From Sweltsa coloradensis (lineage: Eukaryota > Arthropoda > Insecta > Plecoptera > Chloroperlidae), in NCBI GenBank assembly GCA_024449915.1, contig JAMZAV010002031.1, positions 46,064 to 110,063 on the forward strand: a DNA stretch of 64,000 bases, written 5' to 3'. Below, piece by piece: positions 43,229 through 54,300 of this stretch. The position numbers and the translations under genes were made by a program. Numbering within the stretch: the stretch's first letter is position 1; every line of letters starts with the position of its first letter. The notes under the pieces are model-generated. The model had not been told where the DNA came from. It saw nothing but the letters and a program-made list of their open reading frames with translations, and ran no database searches.

Positions 43229-44800
43229 CGCATTTATCGAGGGCAACGGTCGTCGCCCGGCAGACAAGCGCATGCGACTGCTTAGGCGACACGAACTCCA
43301 GCCCTGTATACAGCTACCAGAGTTGGGGGATTTTCAGCTATCTGCACACGCCGCCCCGAAAGAGTTACAATCTTGAAACTCGGTATATGACCTGGTATAT
43401 GACCCGATCCGACAACTCGTTCTGTGTTAAAAAAGGCTCTCAACATCGTCAAATTCCTTTCGGCTGGCTGGTGGCTGGCTGGCTAGGAGTTCTCTGCGGA
43501 GATTAATTTAGCCTACAGAGAAAACGGTAAATCTTAGAACTATGAAACTTGGACCACACTTAGATGTACTTCAGACGCAGTGACTCTTGCTTTCAAAACC
43601 AAAATCGGGTAACAGGGACCGGAGAAAATCAAATTTTGATGATAATCAAAACACGTAATTACCAAAGCGTGGTAATTTGTAGAAACTTGAAATTAAACAT
43701 GCTATTAACCATTATAAATATCTTGCGTCCAAAACACAAGGGGCTAAATTTGAGGATGACCATGGGCCCAAAAATGACAAAAAACATATCTGAACTTTAA
43801 GAAATGAATCATTGAAAGAAAACGCTACAACTGAGATGTTTCAAACGTGAAATACATTTTGATATCTCTCATTCTTTATCACTTTTGAATACGGAAAGCA
43901 AAATTGGGTAACGGGTACCGGAGAAAATCAAAATTATCAACAAAAGTAGGTAATTCCGTACTCTTATGATTAATACTCTATACTGAGAAAACGGTTCATC
44001 TTAGAACTTTGAAACTTGGGCCACACTCATATGTACCTCATATAACCAAAACCGGGCAATTGGGACCGGGGAAAATCAAAATCAAAATCAAAACGCGTAA
44101 TTACTCAGGCGTAGTAATTTGTACAAGCTTGAAATTAAACATGCTCTTAACCATTATAAATATCTAGTGCTTAAAACACAAGGGGTATTTTTGGGGGGAC
44201 CGTGGGCCCAAAAATGTCAAAAAACAACTTTGAACTTAACAAATTTAATCATTCAAAGTCCATCATTCACACCTTGATAGCAAATCGAACAACAAAAAGA
44301 TGTAATATCCAACCAAATACAAAAATTTGAAAAAAAAAAACGGCAGCCAAGCTCTCCTTCAAAAGTCTTCGGCTGTGAATGCTGTGAGATATAGAAATTG
44401 AGCCAAACTTTTTATTCTTTCTCCCGTGTTTCACTTTGAAAATAAGTAAGATCATTTCGCCTGTTGACGAGCTTCAAGCCAACGATTTTTGTGGTAAAAA
44501 AGTAAAATTTTTAAACTCGAAATCTAAAAAAAATGGCTTGGCCATTGAATTTGGTTCATGGCCAAGAATTTTTTTTTATGATTTTGAGTTTTAAAATTTT
44601 ACTTTTTTACCACAAAAATCGTTGGCTTGGCGCTCGTCAACAGGCGAAATGATCTTACTTATTTTCAAAGCGAAACTAGGGAGAAAGAATAAAAAGTTTG
44701 GCTCAACTTCTATATCTCACAGCATTCACAGCCGAAGACTTTTGAAGGAGAGCTTGGCTGCCGTTTTTTTTTACAAATTTTTGTATTTGGTTGGATAGAT
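43229..44800 (+). repeat. R2 modular repeat, copy 1
   Basis: Left end: GAGGGCAACGGTCGTCGCCC, then TCAGCTATCTGCACACG, also found near 54335 and 60245. The body consists of two related units (43531-43800 and 43985-44245) sharing GTAATTTGTA, TTGAAATTAAACATGCT and ACACAAGGGG. The right end is the palindrome at 44308-44798. No coding frame of interest. Confidence 0.75.
44308..44798. repeat. 490-bp palindrome ending R2 copy 1
   Basis: Two ~230-bp arms, CCAACCAAATACAAAAATTT inward to GGCTTGGCCAT, meet at about 44543-44558. The arms are nearly identical; the largest differences are a few bases and A-run lengths. Transcription would give a long hairpin RNA. Confidence 0.9.
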
Positions 44801-44991
44801 TATACCCCTTGTGACGAGAGCATGCATCTACATTCTTGGGTTGGAGCTAGTGTAGAGAACAGAACACAAACACAGCCATTGGTACTGTCGTGCAGTCGAC
44901 ACTGTGACGTTGAGTATTATGGATATGCAAAATAAAAAGTTCTTTGTGTAGTTTCTAGTTTCCGTATTAATGAGTGCTCGTTTTTTTAATT

Positions 44992-45075
44992 ATGAGAACA
45001 AGACAGTGTTGTGTGTTTAGGTGTAGCAATGCACACACGTATGCAAGAGCCACCGCTCCGCGAGCATCGCCTTGA
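44992..45075 (+). other. THAP-like N-terminal fragment
   Basis: From the ATG at 44992 the frame reads RQCCVFRCSNAHTYARA and stops 24 codons in, directly before a donor-like CAGGTAAG at 45077. The CCVFRCSN start resembles the CCMFKCSN start of the THAP region at 38569. It may be a fragment of another THAP-type transposon or a first exon. Too short to be sure. Confidence 0.3.
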
Positions 45076-45240
45076 TTCAGGTAAGTCCCCCCACCCCCCT
45101 CTCAACATCAATCTATCAATATCACTCCGTCTCACTCTTAACTCTTTGCCTTCGCCGTTCTAAAATACAGCTTTGTAAGTTTTGATTAAAGAGAGGAAGG
45201 ATCGGAGAAAAAAAAGAATGTCTTTGCGATTCCTTCTTAC

Positions 45241-45270
45241 CTCTTTGGCTAACTCGTTGTGGGTTTGCCT
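45241..45270 (-). CDS. Host gene exon-like block 4 (30-nt microexon)
   Basis: On the minus strand TTATTATTCTCCAG precedes AGGCAAACC and GAG|GTAAGAAGG follows, a good acceptor and a strong donor exactly 30 bases apart. The ten codons (RQTHNELAKE) are open in phase 0, the phase in which block 3 ends and block 5 begins. Microexons of this size are real but easily predicted by chance, so this rests on the phase match. Confidence 0.45.
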
Positions 45271-46634
45271 CTGGAGAATAATAATTGGAGACGCAAGATG
45301 AGAACACAAGAAGCATGTGTTCCCGACTCGCTTTGCAACTTGACGTATCAACACTGTGGATTATCAAACGTGAGGCCCATTAAAGCCAACATGGGAGCAT
45401 AGGAAACTTCAAAGGGAAAAGTGCAAAGCGGCGTAAACACTTCAAATGACTTTGTGTTCATCTGACGATTGTTTCAATTAAAATTTACAAAATAATAATA
45501 TTTTAATCACAATTTGGTAAAAGTTTGGTTTGTCTAGGGCCCCGATTTCAAGTATACACAATGTTTGACTTCCGTGACAATTTTACTACTATTTCTGATG
45601 TACAATGCAAGTTTCTGTTTTTGGATTTTTTTTACAATAGCCACAGCACCATTTATTTTTAGCGTCTTATTTTCATAGTATTGAAAAACAAATATAGCAT
45701 TGTACCTCCTATAACAAAAGTCAAACATATGTCTCACAAACTCAATCCATACTAAAATATTAATTTCCTACTTGTAATAAACAAAATAGGTACACGCATG
45801 TTCTGTTGCCAATCGCCCAAGCTTCTGCTTATGACAGCAACAAAACAAGTTTAGTTTTAGTTTTTTCATAACCTATTTTAATTTAACTCAAACGTACATG
45901 TTATTATACTATATTAGATAATAATTATATACTGCAATGTATAAATATGCTTAAACATGTTATTTTTAGTCACCTTCTTACTTTCTAATTATTTTCTAAT
46001 TATGTACACATTCGTATAACTAATATTATTATCATGTACATAGTAGCCCCTAGTTATTATTAAGGATTATTCATTCCCCCTCTCCCAAGAGGGGTTATAT
46101 CTATGCAATGTATTGATCGAGTAAATAAAATATGAAATATGAAATATAAAAATATAAATATGATTTTTTATGCTTTATAAACGAATGCCATAAAATTGTA
46201 ATTTAAGGTGACTGAAATATTAAAAAATAATAATCTTTAACAGTATTTTTCCTACTAGCAGCCTACCCCTGATATTTATGGTATCATTGGTCATTCGACT
46301 AATCTTTGTCATTAGTGATGATCTTGCATGCTTATACAGTTTCTTTATTTATTCAATAAATAATTAATAAATAATATTAAAACAAATCAACATAAAGCTA
46401 AAAATTAGTTTAGGGAAAAATGCCTAAATATGAATTCTCTATCTTGATCCCAGATTGTCGGAATCAAATGTTACTATAGGCAATTCGCGAACGCATCTTA
46501 TAGTTGCGTTGATGGATCAAAACTAATAAAAATGGAGCTTTTCTCCGTAATATAAATGAAAAAACTTCAAATATCAAAGAAAAATTATTCTACCAATTTC
46601 TTTATCCTATTTTCCAGACACAGATAATTCTTAC
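45271..46634. other. Intron-like AT-rich sequence, no gene seen
   Basis: Non-coding, AT-rich, with short microsatellite-like AAATATGAAATAT runs near 46125-46165 and an R1-like end (CAATTCGCGAACGCATC) at 46481. Confidence 0.5.
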
Positions 46635-46761
46635 CTGAATAGTGAGTTGTCTGACTGTAAGCATCTCCCTGAAGAGATGGCTTATGTACTCTAGCTGTCT
46701 GCTGGTGTACTGAGCACAGGCCGCTGACAGGCCTGAGTTTCTGAAGCACATTCTCCTTGAC
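46635..46761 (-). CDS. Host gene exon-like block 3
   Basis: A 127-nt minus-strand block. The acceptor is CTTCTCTTGTAG|G and the donor CAG|GTAAGAATT, both close to consensus. Read as one base plus 42 codons it gives RRMCFRNSGLSAACAQY and LEYISHLFREMLTVRQLTIQ. The single first base completes the codon left by block 2 (which ends with two bases), so phases agree. A second frame is also open, so conservation is needed to settle it. Confidence 0.65.
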
Positions 46762-46810
46762 CTACAAGAGAAGCCGCTGATGTGAATACTTAAAATGTTT
46801 ATGATTATTA

Positions 46811-48134
46811 TAGTTACTAGGAAAACGCTTAAGTCCCGCCGCGTTGATGGATGAGCTTTTTAGTAAGTTTTTAGTTTGCGTAGGACCACTTTTCCTTTGC
46901 AAGTGCTTTTGGAATGCATTGTGGGTGATTCTTGTCAAGTTTCTATTGTTACTTGTTAATTGTTATTATAAACCTCAAAAAACTCATATTAAAACCTTTA
47001 TTCTAAGGATTCTGGCTGCTAACTTTTTCATTTTTTTCTTTCAGAAAGTAATACATCACCATTACCTTAATGTCCATGTAAAATATGATCGTTGTAGCCC
47101 CACCCGTTTGGTCAGAATCGGCCCAAATGTCACGAAAATATCGCACTAAAAATCGAAAAAATCGTAAAAGTAGGATATTCATAAGAAATTATAAAAATAA
47201 AAAATAAATACTAAATAACAATAGTAAAAAAATATATAATAAAAAATTAAAATAAACGTGGCAGGTCTAAGTTCAGAGATTTCGAAGGTCCCCTCCTATT
47301 TTCATCAAGATCGCATGCCGTTTGCCCGGTAGCGTGCGAACAAACAGACAGAGAAAAAGAAAAGGAAAAAAAAAATATTGTTACTAAATTTTTTGAGGGG
47401 TCAGTGAAATTGAAGTCTTCGCTTCGCTCATCCAAAAATCCCACGAGCTACTTGTCTACGAGGGAAAGATCTCTAGCTATCACCCCTCGACCCATCTTTT
47501 CAACACAAGCAAAACTGGTTTATTGTGTTGTATTGTTTTGTATTGAATTGTATTGTAATTGAATGAAGAAAGCGAAGACTCAATTTCACTGACCCCTCAA
47601 AAAATTTAGCTCCAATGTTTTTGTTTTTTTTCTGTCTGTCTGTTTGTTCGTACGCTACCGGGCAAACGGCATGCGATCTTGATGAAAATTGGAGGGGACC
47701 TTCGAAATCTCTGAACTTGACCAGCCACGTTTTTGGGTACAATCGAAGAAATATTTCTTGAAAATATCGTACTTTTACGATTTTTTTCGATTTTTATTGC
47801 GTTATTTTCGTGATATTTGGGCCGATTCTGATCAAACGGGTGGGGCTACAACGTTCATATTTTACATGGACATTAAGGTAATGGTGATGTATTGCTTTCT
47901 GAAAGAAAAAGTTGGAAACGTTAGCCAGAATCTATAGAATAAAGGTTTTAATATGAGTTTTTTTAGTTTTATAATAACAATTAACAAGTAACAATAGAAA
48001 CTTGACAACAATCACCTACAATGCCTTTACAAAGCACTTGCAAAGCACTTGCAAAGGAAAAGTGGTCCTACGCAAACTAAAAACTTTAAAAAGCTCATCC
48101 ATCAACCCGGCGGAACTTAAGCGTTTTCCTAGTG
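46811..48134. repeat. Head-to-head pair of R1 copies
   Basis: Left copy 46811-47440 runs from ACTAGGAAAACGCTTAAG to CTTCGCTTCGCTCATCC. The right copy, inverted, runs from about 47565 to 48134 and ends CTTAAGCGTTTTCCTAGT. The arms match closely, for example TTGCGTAGGACCACTTTTCC and ATGGACATTAAGGTAATGGT-type words. The centre (about 47441-47564) is a TATTGTATTG-rich spacer. The pair lies between exon-like blocks 2 and 3. Confidence 0.85.
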
Positions 48135-48189
48135 ACTATCACATTTTATTATTGTTTGGTAGGAATTCCATGGGGTATTTTAGTCATAC

Positions 48190-48287
48190 CTGGTATTCAC
48201 AGGAGGTGAAAGATCCTTCAAAACGTCTGCCCATTTCTTCAGTAAGGCTCGCTCAACTTTCACTGCAGTAACATATCGTTGCAATAC
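48190..48287 (-). CDS. Host gene exon-like block 2
   Basis: A 98-nt minus-strand block between TTTTTGCTTTCAG and ACCAG|GTATGAC. Phase 0 at the start, two extra bases at the end. The 32 codons read VLQRYVTAVKVERALLKKWA then DVLKDLSPPVNT, which looks like an amphipathic helical segment. No other frame is open through it in a matching phase. The family is not recognised. Confidence 0.68.
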
Positions 48288-48381
48288 CTGAAAGCAAAAA
48301 GATTACTGAGAGAAATCACATAATTATTATTTTCATTTCATTTAATTGGGAATTAGGATATTATGTGGTCGGGCCGGGCTA

Positions 48382-48439
48382 CTTTGTCACAGAGGGGTTT
48401 TCACTGAGCTCTGCATACTTATGGAGATCTGATGCATAC
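48382..48439 (-). CDS. Host gene exon-like block 1 (tentative)
   Basis: 58 nt on the minus strand after the acceptor CATTTGCCAG: one base plus 19 codons (ASDLHKYAELSENPSVTK). The donor would be AAG|TAGCC, which is not GT. A GT donor needs one extra G (AAG|GTAGCC), possible if a base was lost, or use of AAA|GTAGCC, which breaks the phase with block 2. The peptide joins well with block 2 in style, but the border fault keeps this tentative. Confidence 0.35.
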
Positions 48440-49057
48440 CTGGCAAATGTTGAGATCATGGTTGAGATGTGAAGTTACTGTTAGCGGAAGTTTGCCGTCC
48501 GCCATTTTCTTTCGACCACCCTAATTGAACGAGTGAGCGTAGCGAACGTAGTGATTTCCATTCGACTTAAACGGCCCTAATTGTTTTTCTGCGTGCGTGT
48601 GTGTGTGTGTGTACGTTGAAAACCAGCCGAATCGCTGAACAGATTGCGCTGAAATTTTAAACAGACATCCGGTACGAGTTTATTGAGAACTGCTAACAAA
48701 ATCAGCAAGATTCATTGCGATTTAAACCTACAAGAAATGATAAACTGAAAAATAGACTTCCAATGTTTAGAAATTATTTTAACGACAATGTTTTAGATTT
48801 TGAAAATATTTTTTTGTTTGTTTTTCGCCTGGCCGTGTAATGCCGTGCCCATGCAAGGTCTGTCGAATGTTGGACGTCAAGGTACCCCCAAATTCCGCTC
48901 GTAGATTGAGTAAACCTTGCAATATTTTAACGTATTTCGTACTGGCTATGTTTACCATAGTAGGCCCTATTGCCACAGATCATGGACTACACTGCGTTAT
49001 ATGCATTTCAAAACATGTTTAATATTTTTAAATACAATCTAGAAATTACTAAATCTT

Positions 49058-49135
49058 TCCCGACCAGGGGATTGAACCCACGTCTCCCACATTTCGACTA
49101 CAAGGGCGCTTTAGCCAACTAGACTAGGGAAACGC
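49058..49135 (-). mobile_element. tRNA-like SINE head in left arm of H
   Basis: On the minus strand an A box TAGTTGGCTAAAGCGCC (49105-49121) and a B box GGTTCAATCCCC (49067-49078) stand about 26 bases apart, as in tRNA genes and SINEs. The arm continues with non-tRNA sequence, so it is a SINE-type head rather than a working tRNA gene. Confidence 0.65.
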
Positions 49136-50324
49136 CAAAGTCGTAGTTAGACGAGTGAGCGAGTCATGTGGTGGGTAACATTCGCATTTAAGTTTGATAA
49201 TTATATTCGTATAAATAATAGGGTATTGGTGGAAATCACTGTGCCGGAGGTTGCTGTTGTTGGCAGTCTTCAACTGAATATTCCGTGTGACTGCCGGGTC
49301 TTGCTTAATGGTAGATTGTTGGTCCGCGAGTTGTGTAAAAGTTTAGGCCATAGTTTAGGCCAAAATGCTCCACTGTAGCCTATGATAGGCTATAGGGAGG
49401 CCTAAGGTAAGGGGAAGAAAAGAAATGTTACCGGGACTCAACACATGGCTCACTCACTCGTCTAACAACGACTTTGGCGTTTCCCTAGTCAGCAGCAGAT
49501 TCAAAAGAACTAAACACTAGGGAAACGCCAAAGTCGTTGTTAGACGAGTGAGTGAGCCATGTGTTGAGTCACCACATTACAACACACACATTAAACACAC
49601 ACATTACTTTTCTTCCCCCTACCTTAGACCTCCCTAGCCTATCATTGGCTAAAGTGACGCCTTATGGCCGGACAGTTGACGTGCCCTTAAACTTAAAAAC
49701 TTAAAAACCCTATTATTTATATCACAATATAATTACCTAACTTAAATCCAATTAATGTTCACGGGTACTCAACACGTGGCTCTCTCACTCGTCTTACAAC
49801 GACTTTGGCGTTTCCCTAGTTATTTTATAAACAAACAGGGGGCACGCCAATAAATGGCGGCGCAGAATGGGTTTTTGTTTACAAAAATAACAATATAAAC
49901 ACGGCCCATACTTTGGACTAAATAGGTATCTTGGATATTTAATTATTTGTACCAAGGCTGTGATCAAGATCCACGAATCTCCTAATGGATATTCCACAAA
50001 CCATGGATTTACAGTAACGCCAGTTACTATTCTAAGTCCATACTAAGTCCATGCTAAGGCCAAAAAAAATAATTCTTCGAGAAAAAACAAATTGCCGTTG
50101 AAATAAAACCTACACATTTAAGTCTATTTTTCAATTTAATATTTCCCTAACTAAGGCCCCCTAGCCTATCAAAGGCTAGAGTGGCGCATTATGACCTTAC
50201 AGTTGACAATTGCTCTTATACAAACTAAACTTTTATAGCTATATTATTCTTATCAAACTTAAATGCAAATGTTCCCGTGTACTCAACACATGACTCGCTC
50301 ACTCGTCTAACAAAGACTTTGGCG

Positions 50325-50400
50325 CTTTCCTAGTCTAGTTGACTAAGGCGCCGTTATACCCCAAATGTGAGAGACCTAGGTTCAATCCCCTGGTCGGGAA
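50325..50400 (+). mobile_element. tRNA-like SINE head in right arm of H
   Basis: Inverted partner of the head at 49058-49135: A box TAGTTGACTAAGGCGCC (50336-50352) and B box GGTTCAATCCCC (50379-50390). Confidence 0.65.
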
Positions 50401-51008
50401 GGATTTCGTTTCTGGATTGTATTAAAAACATTATTCAACTTGTTTTGAAATGCATATAATGTAGTGTAGTCCATCATCTGTGACAATACTATGGAAAACA
50501 TAGCCAGTACGAACTACGTGAAAATATTGCAAGGTTTACTCAATCTACGAGCGGAATTTGGGGTACCTTGACGACCAACATTTGATAAACCTTCCATGGG
50601 CACGGCATTTCACAGCCAGGTAAATAACAAACAAAAAATATTTTTCCTAAATCAACATCATTGTCGTTAAAAATTTCTACCCATTGGCAGTCAATTTTTC
50701 AATTTATTATTTCTTGTAGCTTTGAATCGAAATGGATTGTGCTCATTTTGTTAGCAGTTCTCAGTTAACTGGTAACGGATGTATGTTTAAAATTTCAGCT
50801 CAATCTTTTAAGCCGTTCGGCCGTTAGGTATCTGACAGACAGAGTCACAGTTTTCACAGTGAGTGCCGATTTTTTCGACCTGCGTTGTAGACTACGTTCG
50901 CTGCGCTCACTCGTCTAACTAGGAAGCTTCGCAAACTCTATTTCATGCACGTTGATGTATGAGCGTAATTGGAACATTGAGCTGCCATGTGTAATGCAGA
51001 TTTTCTGT

Positions 51009-51455
51009 TGTTCTGTGAAAAAATTATTACAATCGGATAAGGCATGTAGGTGTTATATAGTCGAAGGCTCAAAGCAATGTTTAAAAAATAAAAAAAGCGT
51101 AAAATTGCGATTTTCAAGAGAAATAATTTTTCGATTGCGCTCGCATTTCACACGAATATATTCATTCATAAAATTAAGGTTCTGTGAAAAAATGACTACA
51201 ATCAGATAAAGCCTGTAGGTGTTATAAGTCGAAGAATGTTTTTTTTAACGAAAAAAGCTTAAAATTGCGATTTACATAAGAAATAATTTTTCGATTGCGC
51301 TCAAATTTCACACGAATATATCAATTCATAAAATTAAAGTTCTGTTACAGAATCATTACAATCGGATGAAGCATGTAGGTGTTATTAGTCGAAGATTTTT
51401 TTTTTATATCCAAAAACTCGTAAAATTACGATTTTCATGAGAAATATTTTTTCGA
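51009..51455 (+). repeat. Three ~165-bp tandem units
   Basis: TTCTGTGAAAAAATTATTAC, TTCTGTGAAAAAATGACTAC and TTCTGTTACAGAATCATTAC start units at about 51009, 51179 and 51340. Each contains ATGTAGGTGTTAT-type words, AAAATTGCGATTT and AATTTTTCGATT. The units resemble the central part of R1 and follow an R1-like start (AAGCTTCGCAAACTC at 50933). Confidence 0.8.
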
Positions 51456-51518
51456 TTAAATGAATAAATTTATTAATTGTATTTAGAGTCACCCACTTAG
51501 TTATATAACTGATTTTCA

Positions 51519-51670
51519 GTGGGGGACAGTAAATCAAAGCGACCAAGCCAACCCTGTAGGCCCCGACGCAATCGACGAGTGAGCGATAACCAACCAAAGA
51601 TCGATATTTTTAACAGGAAATATAGCAATCAGTGGTATGGACAGTGCGAACACCCGCGAATCATCTTAGC
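51519..51670 (-). repeat. Inverted copy of the 20.97-kb SINE body
   Basis: Inverted match of 20970-21110: AAGCGACCAAGCCAACC, GGCCCCGACGCAATC and GCAATCAGTGGTATGGACAG. The tRNA-like head is missing here, so it is a 5'-truncated copy or a separate repeat that the SINE contains. Confidence 0.7.
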
Positions 51671-51679
51671 AAAAGCGCT

Positions 51680-52700
51680 CAAAAACGTGGCAGTTCTAAG
51701 TTCTGTGCCCGAACAGCTCTGTCAGTGTACTGACGTCACTAATTAATTGCCTAAATAGCTTCACTATGACAGCTATGGTTCCTAAGCCTATGGTCAATGT
51801 TTTCGATTTTGCTTTGTTTATGTGTTTTGATTAAAATGTGTCATTAAAAACTTGATGACGCAAATGTCATCAAGTCATCCTACATAAAATGAGCTCAGTG
51901 TTTTGCGGCCCTGTAGGAGGCACCCATCTGAAGGCGATGAAATTTGCCTTCAGATATTCTGTGTTAGTGTTCGTGTTGGTTTGGCCGTATGAAAGCGGGG
52001 CTAGCTAGCAAAAGTTTAGTTGCAAGCCAGTCTCCAGGGAGGCGATTTCCCCTCAGGAATGCGATCACGTGACCGATGCATGCAAACGGACGCTTGCAGA
52101 TTCGGTGTGGCAACATAGTCACGCGGGGGTAGTACTGAGCTGGCAACGAGGTCAGTACTGGACCTTGAGAAGAATCCACTGGGATTGGGGGAAACAGGCC
52201 CCGGGAAAAGAAATTACTTAAAATGAGCCAATCACTGACACCCCCGCGAAAGACGCGCTGAGAACAGCGGGAACTAGGGAGGCTAGTTGGACGCTAAAGG
52301 GCAAGAGCGTCAGTCGGGCTGCAAACACAGTACAGGTCGGGTCACGGAAGAGTAGTTGAGTGCTTTATCGGGAAAAAACCGCGAAAGTGCGCGAATAACC
52401 GGAGAACTTCGAGATGGCTACGCAGCGGATACCTAGACCTCCGTGGAGTCGCCTAAAGTGTATTAGGCCGTGTTTTTCTTTTTTTTATTCATCGATAATC
52501 TTGTAAACCCTTGGGAAAGGGTGGTCTTCTACTCCCAACTATGTGCTGACGACCAACCCGTACCGACCTTGACGACCCAAGCCTGACCCGGTACATCCAT
52601 CATCGATATCTACGATGGAAACTAACCAAATATTTCTTCCTACCCAAACGCCGAGAGGTATTTCTCCTAAATTCTTTTAATTTAATCATCCATCGCTTCC
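51680..52700. other. Unassigned sequence with two short hairpins
   Basis: Perfect 10-bp stems occur at 51857-51882 (ACTTGATGAC/GTCATCAAGT) and 51926-51955 (ATCTGAAGGC/GCCTTCAGAT). The rest is non-coding by my reading; the open frame at 51964-52179 (minus) lacks any recognisable feature. Confidence 0.4.
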
Positions 52701-53050
52701 ATTGTCCCACGCTTTCCTATGGCAAGTCTGCCAATCCTAGGCCTGCGACCCCCGGCTATTTCACCACTCGCACGCAAGCTACTTCAGCGTACAGGTCGGT
52801 AAAGCCCTCCCCTTCGTCGCCTGTGTTCCTGTCCCGCGATCCAGAAGGGCGTCCAGGAGTTGTGGACCCAAGCCTACGCGTCGCCAGGAGAGCGCCAAAG
52901 CGCGAAGACGCCGCGCGAAGCCAATCGCGCCAAACTTCGCCAACATCGCCATCTTTGTTCGTCGTGGTACGCGCCATACCGCCATCTTTGCTCGTCGTTG
53001 TACGCGCAATGACGCCACATCAAGCCATCGGAACGGCAGATCGTTGAGTA
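52700..53050 (-). promoter_or_regulatory. CpG-rich block, possible promoter / first exon
   Basis: A GC- and CpG-rich island in an AT-rich window. On the minus strand it holds a duplicated motif, ACGACGARCAAAGATGGCG, whose AAGATGG is a good start context. Two alternative short frames follow. It lies upstream, in gene direction, of the minus-strand exon-like blocks, so it could be their promoter, but no splice link is visible. Tandem duplication of the motif also fits a repeat. Confidence 0.3.
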
Positions 53051-54300
53051 CAATATTAAAATTATTGTTTATTAACCTGTATAACCTGTAACTGTTTTTC
53101 TATGTCAATAATTCTGCATAATTTGGGGGAAACTGGATCCAGTAGTTAAATGCATCATTTTGCCATGTCTGTACTGCCATATGCTTACTATTTCACAATA
53201 CATGGTTGAATTCGATTTAAATTCTTGCCCATCAGATGCATGTGAAACCGCTACTCCTCCTATCATATTAGAAAATTCACCACCTTTATGAAAATAAGCA
53301 GTTTTTCAAATCAAGCATGCTAGCTAATAAGTAGTGTAGTCTTGAGCCGCTGGAAGTGGTGCCGCACAGCGCCACCTGCGCAGCCAAGCAGGAAGGCTGG
53401 GTGCCTTCCCCCCCTCCGTCGCCCAAGGGTCAGAGTCGAGGTGATCTGCCGCTGGGGGTGACAGGCCTCGAGACGTCGTCTGTTTGCCACCACCACTACT
53501 TGTCTTGAGTGTGTCTCTAGATTGGTTATATTTTATTAACGTAAGTTAATTGGCACCCAATTTAGTAACAAGAGTCTTTTGTTTACATAAGATATTAATT
53601 TCTGACAAATTTATCGAGTGTTAAAAAATAATCGTCTTTTAGAGCTAGCCGGTAGGGGGATCAGTTTCAGTTCAGAGATTCGAAGGCCTCCAGAAAATTT
53701 CATCGCAATTGGAGTATCGGTTTAGCCGGAATCGTGTTAACAGACACACACAAATACAAACAGAAAAAAGAATAAAAGAATAAAAAACATTCTGGATTTT
53801 TTTCTCTAGTGTAGTGAAATGGAATCTTCGCTTCCCCCCCCGCTCGCTCCTCTAAAAAAGGTTAACAACCTGTATTAAACACTTTTCCTAGGATCCTGAT
53901 GTGACCCTGAAAAAAACCACTGTAATGTGGGTCTACTAGACAACATAACCTCAAAATATAAGCTAGCCACAAACCGCCATCTTGACGTTAAGATTTACAT
54001 CTAGACGGCAGTGCAATCGCACGTCGATAATAGGCCACTTTTTAGGCTCATCGCTTCCCATGTTGGCTTCAAGGTTACAGTATAGCATGCGCACTCCACG
54101 TAAGGCCGTGACCCAAAGCTCGAAGTATAGACTAAATCCTCGTAGTCGACTAAATTTGGCTGTAGTAGGGCCCTACTCGGGCTTGAACTTTGGGTCTGTA
54201 GACAAAGCAGTAGCGTCACTGGCGGGAACAGGGGAAATTTCTATGGCATGCAAGTATATTTCTGGTTTAGGGTAACTTGAACGTTATTAAAAACCATCAG
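53051..54300. other. Mostly unassigned; R1-like fragment at 53640-53850
   Basis: An R1-type tail (TCAGAGATTCGAAGGCC, ACAGACACACACAAATACAA, GTGAAATGGAATCTTCGCTT) lies at 53670-53850. The rest has no gene that I can support. A 37-nt acceptor/donor-bounded piece near 53876-53912 (minus) does not fit the phase of block 1. Confidence 0.45.

Larger units (their letters stand above)
48500..50915. repeat. Foldback H, composite inverted repeat with tRNA-like heads
   Basis: Outer arms of about 600 bp (about 48530-49140 and 50310-50915) are inverted copies, for example ACTCAATCTACGAGCGGAAT on one side and its inverse on the other. Each arm holds a tRNA-like head. The 1.2-kb centre contains further alternating copies of GACTTTGGCGTTTCCCTAGT (about 49469, 49519, 49800, 50324) in both orientations. 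The outermost words are ACGAGTGAGCGTAGCGAACG and its inverse. A (GT)n run lies at 48597-48611. Confidence 0.8.

Noticed and set aside
53876..53912. 37-nt minus-strand exon after TTTTTTTCAG
   Set aside because: Its only open phase leaves one base, which does not fit block 1; short acceptor/donor pairs like this occur by chance.
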